Shown one piece after another: positions 57,228 to 64,000 of a stretch of DNA of 64,000 nucleotides. Every line of letters starts with the position of its first letter. The first letter of the stretch is position 1. The DNA comes from Dipteris shenzhenensis. Taxonomy: Eukaryota; Polypodiophyta; Polypodiopsida; Gleicheniales. The position numbers were made by a program, and so were the translations under genes. The stretch is from NCBI GenBank assembly GCA_047967505.1, contig CM106538.1; one strand, given 5' to 3'. The notes under the pieces were generated by a model that was not told where the DNA came from, made no database searches, and saw only the letters and a program-made list of their open reading frames with translations.

Positions 57228-58245
57228 TTCCTCCATTCATTCACATTCTCTTAAAAGAATATAAAATATTCATTCAAAAGAAAGTGTAAAAATAAGTGAT
57301 TGTAAATGCAAATCATTCTCCTAAAAGAAGTAAAGGTATTCTTTTAAAAGAAAGTGTAAAAATGAGTGAATGTAAAATATGAATTATTCAATCACATTCT
57401 ATTGAAAGAATATTCAATATTCACTCCAAAGAAAGTGTAAGAATAAGTGAGTGTAAATGCAAATCTTTCATTCACATTCTCCTAAAAGAATATAAAGTAT
57501 TCTTTCAAAAGAAAGTGTAAGAATGAGTGAATGTAAATGGAAATCATTCATTCACATTCTATTGAAAAAATATTCAATATTCATTCAAAAGAAAGTGTAA
57601 GAGTGAGTGAATGTAAATGGAAATCATTCATTCACATTCTATTGAAAGAATATTCAATATTCTTTCAAAAGAAAGTGTTAAAATGAGTGAATGTAAGTGC
57701 AAATCATTCATTCACATTCTCTAAAAGAATATAAAGTATTCTTTCAAAAGAATGTGTAAGAATGAGTGAATGTAAGTGCCAATAATTCATTCACATTCTC
57801 CTAAAAGAATGTAAAGTATTATTTCAAAGAAAGTGTAAGAATGAGTGAATGTAAGTGCTAATCATTCATTCACATTCTATTGAAAGAATTTTCAATATTC
57901 ATTCAAAAGAAAATGTAAGAATGAGTGAATGTAAATGCAAATAATTCATTCACATTATCTAAAAGAATTTAAAGTATTCTTCAAAAGAAAGTGTAAGAAT
58001 GAGTGAATGTAAGTGCCAATCCCCAATCACATTCTCTGAAAGATTATAAAGTATTCTTTGAAAAGAAAGTGTAAGAATGAGTGAATGTAAGTGCAAATCA
58101 TCCATTCACATTCTCCTAAAAGAATGTAAAGTATTATTTCAAAAGAAAGTATAAGAATGAGTCAATGTAAATGGAAATCATTCATTCACATTATTTTGAA
58201 AGAATACTCAATGTTCATTCAAAAGAAAGTGTAAGAATGTTAAAA
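57228..58245. repeat. About 79-bp satellite-like array, 13 units of two variants
   Basis: The anchor AAAGTGTA (with minor variants) is found at 57281, 57351, 57432, 57512, 57592, 57672, 57751, 57830, 57910, 57988, 58066, 58146 and 58226, so spacing is 70-81, mostly 78-80. Two unit types differ in the middle: A has 'ctcctaaaagaatataaagtatt', B has 'ctattgaaagaatattcaatatt'. The order is A A B A B B A A B A A A B. Each unit also carries GTGAATG and CATTCAC as a potential small hairpin. The array lies just upstream (on the - strand) of the hAT transposase remnant. Confidence 0.95.
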
Positions 58246-59340
58246 AGTTTAATTAATTCAAACAAAGAAGTAACAAATTTAATTCAAACAAAGAATTAAC
58301 AATTATATTTCATTTTCAAAGGAAAACTTTAGACACTCTTGCCAAGCAAAAAGACTAAAACAACATACGTATAAACAAGACAGGTAAACCCACAATCACA
58401 ACTAATACAAGAGACCTAAGGCTCTCAACAAGCAAACAAACCCACAAACACAACTCATAAGAGAGATCTTAGGCACTCAATAAAGAGACCTTCGAACTCC
58501 CACATACAAAAACAAGTCCATTTTGATTCAGACCTTCCAGATTGCTTTTGCAACCTCATAGGGTCTTCCTTCTTTACTTTTCCTTCTTTGATCTCTTCTG
58601 ATCGACTAGAGAACCAAGCATGACATACACATAAATGGCATGCATCCGACTTAAATAGAAGAATGGAAGAATGTATTCGGACTAATACATGTTTATTCGT
58701 ACAAATGAAATTATTTGTACGAATAAAATTATTCATACGAATACGTTTTGATGATGTGTCAATTTATTTAAAAAACGTGACGTGTCAATGTTTTGTTGCC
58801 CAATTTATTCTCCCTATCGAATCATTCATCTAATTTTCCCGTACTTTTTGAATCACAAATTCGAATTTTTCTACTTAGATTCTCAAGCTACCAGAGCACC
58901 ACGACCTAAAAAGCTGCCAAGTAAAAGACGGGTGCAACAAGCATCTAATGAGGCAATTGTTGGCGTGGATGTGCAAAACACATGAGATAACAACTAATGC
59001 ACAAGAAGACACCTCAACAACAAAGAAGGTGGTTCCTTAATTGAAAGATGCATGGTGGTACATCTCATCTCATAAAGTTAATGAATGCTTAGTTCTCTAA
59101 GCCTCCTAAGTGAGTGTTGACATAGGGTCAAAGGTGGTAGGTTTTCTACTCTTGACCTTTGGCAAAGATGGGGAGGCATGTCAAAAGTCATGGGGGCGTC
59201 TTTACGAGGCATACCCCTTGTAATTGTAAATTCTCTGTATGGTGTCATGACTTATACTACCTCAACTGGTAACCTACTCAATGGATAATTTGTTGTATTA
59301 ATGGCTTTTGCCCAATGCATTAACACTAATGTTGCATCCA
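58246..59340. other. No gene; 13-bp-arm palindrome at 58694-58725
   Basis: TATTCGTACAAAT (58694-58706) and its reverse complement ATTTGTACGAATA (58713-58725) are separated by six bases. A further half-copy, ATTCATACGAATAC, follows. No coding region is supported in this interval. Confidence 0.5.
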
Positions 59341-60420
59341 ACATGGCTCTAGAACCTTTCCTAAAGTTTTGCATTTAGTTGAGGTCCATGAGCGCATGTG
59401 AGTCAATTTTGGATTCCACCCTTTTTGCAAAATATTTAAAATGCAAATTACATGTTCACCAACTCTACCATCTCTTAACATCTTGCTACAGTAAGATTTT
59501 CAACGATTTCTTAAATTCTCTTAACTTGTTGATGGTTGTTTTCAAATATACCGAACACTATTTGCTATAATCATCAAGAAAAGTGACAAAAAAGTGAACC
59601 ATTAATGCTTCTATTATGCAAATAGTTTCAAATATCCAAATGAATCAATCTTGGTAGAAGTTCCCACCAAAACAATCAACCATTAACACTTCTAATATGC
59701 AAATAGCTTCAAACATCCAAATGAATCAAATCTTGGTAGAAGTTCTCCTAAAATTGGTTCTTAATTGATTATCAAAATTGCATGGTTCAATATCTTTGCC
59801 AAGAAATTTTAGTGTGCAATACCTATAATATTTTGATTTTTGATCGATGTTTATTCTTGAAATTGGCATAACCATCCTCTTGTACCATAACTCTGAAACG
59901 ACCAAGGTAGGCAAACTGGGGACTTAAACAATCATTTTCAAAAAAATTTCCTTCTTTGAACACTTTTTTGATGACTTAAAATTCTTTGAATTTATCTCAA
60001 ATCAGACATTGATTCCACCAAAGACAACTATGTGATTCTTCTCTATCGTCTGTTCAATTGATAATATTTTCATTGAGATTTTGAACATATAATATATCTC
60101 ATTTGCATCCTTTCTTTCCTTCAAATTTATTCCATTGCTTTGATAGCATTTGGAGTATTAACAATTTTATAAATTTCTTGTGATTATGTACCACTATCAA
60201 TATACCATGAATGTTGCTATTCATATCCTACATGATAATTGCATGCACAAATGAACTTCCATCTTGGATTTGTCAAGAGGCCAATGCCTCTTTCATGGTT
60301 ACAACCATAAATTGTATGTTTTCTCTCTGTCTTACAAAAGATTCTAACGAGCACAATGATTCTTATTTTGATTGTGTTCATGACAGTTACCTCACCCTCT
60401 AAATGTCTCTTTATATTGTT
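59340..60420 (-). pseudogene. Ty1/copia protease to integrase remnant
   Basis: On the - strand, WYIDSGT (60207-60187) matches the copia protease WxLDSGA motif. The frame 59914-59726 contains ELWYKRMVMPISRI, like the LWHxRLGH of the GAG-pre-integrase domain, and later EPCNFD. HFFVTFLDDYSK at about 59600-59565 matches the start of the copia integrase core. An 81-bp tandem duplication (59601 and 59682, 'catccaaatgaatcaa') interrupts the region. Stops and shifts throughout. It is a different copy from the + strand copia gag at 8.4 kb. Confidence 0.8.
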
Positions 60421-61420
60421 ATTGTTGTAATAATCTCCTATCTATTGGCAATAATTAAACTAAATTTCTATAAACCTATTCTCAACGTTAATGAAATGAA
60501 ACTCTTTTGGATTAATCTCCACTACTTCGATACTTGCCTCTGTTGGAAAATTGATGCAAATGATTGATATGGTTTTTGTTTGATTGTTCCATGTGTAACT
60601 CAACCATCTTCATCTTCATATTGCTTGAAAATGCATAAGTTTGGTAGCAAAACTTATCACCTAGCTTGATTGGTGGGAGATAAGTTGATGCCTAGATATA
60701 CCTCTAGAAGATAAGTAAAATTTCAAAAATCCTTAAAAGTATTTCGTTTGAAGTTTGAAACTTGATAGTGAAGAATGAATGACTCATATTCACAAAAAAA
60801 TGATACCTATATCTCAATCTTTGTGTGCTTAATGTTTGGGCCAAAACTGGTGGGACGAAATTGTCTTCAAGATTATTTACTTTTGAATTATCAAACATAG
60901 TAAAATTCTACATTGTGAAAATTGGAAAATAAATGCCAAATTTCTCAAACATGGATTGCATGAAGACAGAGATTTATCAATGTCAAAGCTAAGCTTTCTC
61001 CAGCATGGCTTGAACAAGAATTGTTTTGGTCACTTATCTTGAACAACCTTTTAGTCACTTATCTTAAGAGTGTTGAATTGAATTTCTATTCTAGTTAAAC
61101 ACGATTTACATTTTAAACAAATTGATGGTGAAGAATCCAAATTTTTTATGGTTGATGTTGCACTCCAATGACAAAAATGCTTGGATACTTTGAAATCGAA
61201 AAACAATATTGGTACCTTGAAAACGTAAACCCTTGCATAGTGAACATATGTTGAAGATGGGTCGTATAGAGGGACTTTTCCTTGAAACAAAACTTTGAGA
61301 AGAAAACCCAAAAGTTGTCATGTAGAGGTTAGAGATCGTGCTGACCGCCATGGCCATATCTTCCTCATCGAGCTTTTGATGGTGGCATGTATTGCCTGTA
61401 GTCATTTATGATATGTAACA
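60421..61420 (-). other. Probable upstream part of the copia remnant
   Basis: The - strand upstream of the protease shows weak coding-like frames (for example 61405-61106) without a gag motif. Assignment is by position only. Confidence 0.3.
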
Positions 61421-61429
61421 TCCACATTC

Positions 61430-61560
61430 TCTCTCTCTCTCCTCTTCTCCATGTCCTTTGCCTTATGTTGTAGGCCCATCCTTCCGTTCTCTTCTCTTCC
61501 CCATACTCCTTGCCTTACATTGTAGGCTCATCTCCCCGTCCTATATATGAGGATCGTAAA
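61430..61560. repeat. Pyrimidine-rich 58-bp duplication
   Basis: 'ctcttctccatgtcctttgcc' with 'ttgtaggcccatcc' is repeated as 'ccccatactccttgcc' with 'ttgtaggctcatctcc' about 58 bp later. Confidence 0.65.
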
Positions 61561-61870
61561 AGCAAACATTGTGTAAAGGATTTCTCTTATCCTAACGACA
61601 CATGGCACCTTAACCTGGGGTAAGCAAGGCCAAGAAAAGACCAACAAGGGAAGACCTCGCATTGTGGATGCTGACCAAGTCATCTTCTTCCATATGTAAG
61701 CCCACATGGGATTAGGTAATCTCCACTTAGTTAGGAATTAGTTATTGGTGAAAAAAACTTCTTGAATGCATGAAATATTCGAAAGTGTATATATATTTAT
61801 AATAGATGTATGCAAGGGAGAGTGGAACAAAAACAAAGGAGAGGCTGTGTTTCCCCAAGGATCGTTCTTG

Positions 61871-61873
<3 letters not shown>

Positions 61874-61918
<45 letters not shown>

Positions 61919-61935
61919 TGATGATGATGATGATG
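61874..61935. repeat. (GA)n microsatellite followed by (ATG)n
   Basis: About 21 GA dinucleotides (61874-61915), then five ATG trinucleotides (61920-61935). Open frames over it are artefacts. Confidence 0.95.
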
Positions 61936-62456
61936 CCCAAGTAGCTTTAATATTGCTCACCAACTTCAAGAGTGCAGAGCGGCAAATGTATACCATTGTT
62001 TAACATATACCCTAAATGCGCACGTTTCCACACATCCACACATGAGGTGTACACATTGCCTGGTCGTTAACATACCAAGGAGAAAGTACGTAAGCAATCC
62101 CTTCACATGGCATATCACCAACAGAAATGTCACAGGTAGTCCATTTTGTTTTGTGATTATTAGCAGCAGTGATTTTATTTCACATACGAAAACTAGATGC
62201 GACAATATGCCCAGGATGGCTGCTATCCATTGACCATTTTCCATATTCATTTATTGTCCCCATATATTTGTTTCCCATTGAATAGAATATGCGGCTATTG
62301 ATGATGCCTCAGCTTGGTATGCATTGCAGTACCTCAATCCTGAGGCACAAACTTTTGTCCAATCTTCTTGTTGAATACAGCTTTCTAGCATTAATGCCAT
62401 TGTATTCAAGGGGCCTGCATACTACAGCTGTACAACCAAACACAATTACCCTCAAC

Positions 62457-62462
62457 TTTATT
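62457..62462 (-). terminator. Candidate poly(A) signal AATAAA
   Basis: AATAAA on the - strand, about 375 nt after the TGA of the candidate gene. This is a plausible 3' untranslated length for a plant gene. Confidence 0.4.
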
Positions 62463-62834
62463 CTTTTACACTTGATATCATACGGCCCGAGAAGGCTGCC
62501 ACATCTCAGCTTACAAAGACAACTGTAAAAACCCAGACGATCACGTAGACAAGTATTGCCTTTAGAGAAGGCACATCAAGCATGTAGCCAAACCTTTCAT
62601 GGTGTGAAGTCTACTGATAACAGCATGGACAGCCAGAATACTTCTTTTCCCTCATGGCAATAAGAACCAGCAGCTGCTAGCTTTCTGCAAAGAGGGAAGA
62701 CAGCCATGACCACCTTCAACAAATCATAACTGGCATCATGAATGGAAGCTTCTGGTAAAGAATGTCACGTACCTACGCAAATTTTCTCCAAGCCTATCAT
62801 CAACAGGGGGCACGTAAAACTTGGTATCCCAACT

Positions 62835-62915
62835 TCAGCTAGAATCAGGTGGAACTGGTGATGATCTCAGAAGCCTTTCAACCTCATCATTAACCTCAGC
62901 TTGCAGTCTCCATTG
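62835..62915 (-). CDS. Candidate last exon of a small unidentified gene
   Basis: On the - strand, after an AG acceptor (62917-62916, preceded by a T-rich tract), an uninterrupted exon of 26 codons reads QWRLQAEVNDEVERLLRSSP, then VPPDSS and TGA. The helical, charged peptide is not from any transposon I know. An upstream partner at 63918-63871 has a canonical donor, and both join in phase 0, giving a 42-residue peptide if there are only these two exons. More exons may be hidden in the 955-bp intervening sequence. A poly(A) signal follows. Function unknown. Confidence 0.45.
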   Translation of the reverse strand, partial: QWRLQAEVNDEVERLLRSSPVPPDSS

Positions 62916-63870
62916 CTGTTTCAAGTACACAGTGCAAAGGCATAAAACCAGAATCACACAAGCCAAAAATATTACATTCAGACAATAAAAGAGTGCCTTA
63001 CACAATAGCCACAGTCAAGTCAATTCGAATCCAAGCCATTGAGACCCTTGCAAATCCTGTCTCTTTCAGAAATGATTGTGAAAAAGCTCAAAAAATATGA
63101 ATAACATACAAAACTGTTTTTCTTTTAGTGACAAAAGAAATTGCACGGAATGCCAACGGATATTGCGGTGAACGTGGTGCATGAGCTCATCTCCTGAATC
63201 AATTCTATGAGAGTTAAATGAACCTGGCTAATCAAGTAAACTTCACTTTAGTGGAGATACTACCTACCTTTAGTTAACTTTTCCATTTTTGAACATGTAT
63301 ACGAAGCATAGTAAGAGTTACTGTAGATCATGGTGTTCAACTCCAACAGAATATAACCCCTACCTTAAGGAAACAAGTTAGGCTTGTGCCCTGACATGAT
63401 CCCCGTCTGTCTGTGCAATCACGTCATCCCAGCGCTTCCAACACAATGCATGTGCTGGCTGGTCACGATCTTTTTTATTCTATTTCCTAAGGTTGTCCCT
63501 CCTTCAGCGATATTGTTTCTCAGTGATTGCAGGTCTGGAGCATCAATTATCAACCGAATATGCTCCAATCTTATAATTCGCACATTCTAATTGAGTGGAT
63601 AGCGTTTTTCTATGTCAGGCTAATAGGAGATAGAGCATATCTCAGGAGTCACCAACCGCGTGCTTCTCCTTGCACCCTTCAGGCATGCATTCAATGCTGG
63701 ATCATCACCCTCCTTTGAGGAGAAGATGAATGAACTTTGTTCTGACACCACTGTCACACGAAGCACAAGATAACCCTCCAAAAACTCGCACTTTATACGT
63801 AGAGAAACTCACTTGAAAGAGCCGGAAATCGATCTCAAGAACTGAAATTGAAAAACACAGCAAAGCTTAC
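62916..63870 (-). other. Putative intron of the right-end candidate gene
   Basis: Bounded by GTAAGC and AG on the - strand. The stretch 63380-63720 is less AT-rich than the rest and is open on the + strand (63384-63590) and the - strand over about 150 bp, so an unrecognised exon or alternative first exon is possible. No repeat is seen. Confidence 0.35.
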
Positions 63871-63918
63871 CTCAAAGAGCTCTTGCAGGAGAAGAGCGTG
63901 CGCCACACTAGGGGCCAT
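63871..63918 (-). CDS. Candidate first coding exon of the same gene
   Basis: On the - strand, ATG at 63918 opens MAPSVAHALLLQELFE and ends exactly at a GTAAGC donor (63870-63865). Upstream sequence to the window edge has the look of a 5' leader, and the promoter would lie outside. Sixteen codons are too few to identify. The pairing with 62915-62835 is inferred from phase, strand and spacing. Confidence 0.45.
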
Positions 63919-64000
63919 AAATAAGGGCTGGACCCCAATAGGATTTTGTTACTGACAGAGAAGACGGATTACAAGAGTTGGTTCGCGAACGAATTGATCC

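Noticed and set aside
57228-58245. CRISPR-like array
   Set aside because: Regular spacing, but there are no unique spacers: the whole 79-bp unit repeats, and the context is a plant nuclear genome.

Overview
The window looks like nuclear DNA from a seed plant with a large, repeat-rich genome; a gymnosperm would fit, but the sequence does not prove it. Plant signs are Ty1/copia primer-binding sites matching initiator tRNA-Met (TGGTATCAGAGC), degenerate Ty3/gypsy, LINE and hAT coding remnants, long CT microsatellites, and an intronless PAO5-type polyamine oxidase. Nothing indicates a bacterium, organelle or virus. Almost every short open reading frame is chance, repeat-driven, or part of a decayed transposable element.

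Only two loci look like host genes. The clear one is an intact single-exon polyamine/thermospermine oxidase (PAO5-like) at 28812-30683 on the + strand, with a TATA box, ACGT-core motifs and a repeat-bearing 5' leader. The second is a candidate two-exon small gene on the - strand at the right edge (63918 down to 62835), with canonical splice sites and a poly(A) signal. Its product is not recognised and exons may be missing.

Layout. 1-5060: a 26-bp minisatellite and a degenerate, probably non-autonomous LTR element with a polypurine tract and LTR start near 4623; an inverted second copy lies at about 16950-17900. 7331-8883: copia 5' LTR, PBS and gag pseudogene. 9490-15350: a - strand Ty3/gypsy pol split by a LINE fragment and CT-rich repeats at 10906-13788. 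18.4-20.1 kb: tandem duplications, a telomere-like tract and a long imperfect inverted repeat. 20.4-22.5 kb: remnant of a DUF7869-like transposon protein. 26.2-26.9 kb: LINE 3' end. 28.3-31.5 kb: the PAO5 locus and its downstream repeats. 32.5-38.4 kb: several local duplications. 39.6-40.6 kb: a second LINE copy. 41.1-41.8 kb: a TRIM-like mini LTR element. 45.3-46.0 kb: gypsy integrase remnant. 46917-49830: a structurally complete non-autonomous LTR retrotransposon with a 5-bp target duplication. 50.4-54.6 kb: duplicated low-complexity blocks. 55.9-57.0 kb: hAT transposase pseudogene beside a 79-bp two-variant array (57.2-58.2 kb). 59.3-60.4 kb: - strand copia protease/integrase remnant. 61.9 kb: GA microsatellite.

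The genes do not form a pathway or operon. The biology here is a small island of host DNA within nested, mostly dead transposable elements. Boundaries and duplication sizes were read by eye, so copy edges are approximate unless a target duplication, PBS or splice site fixes them.
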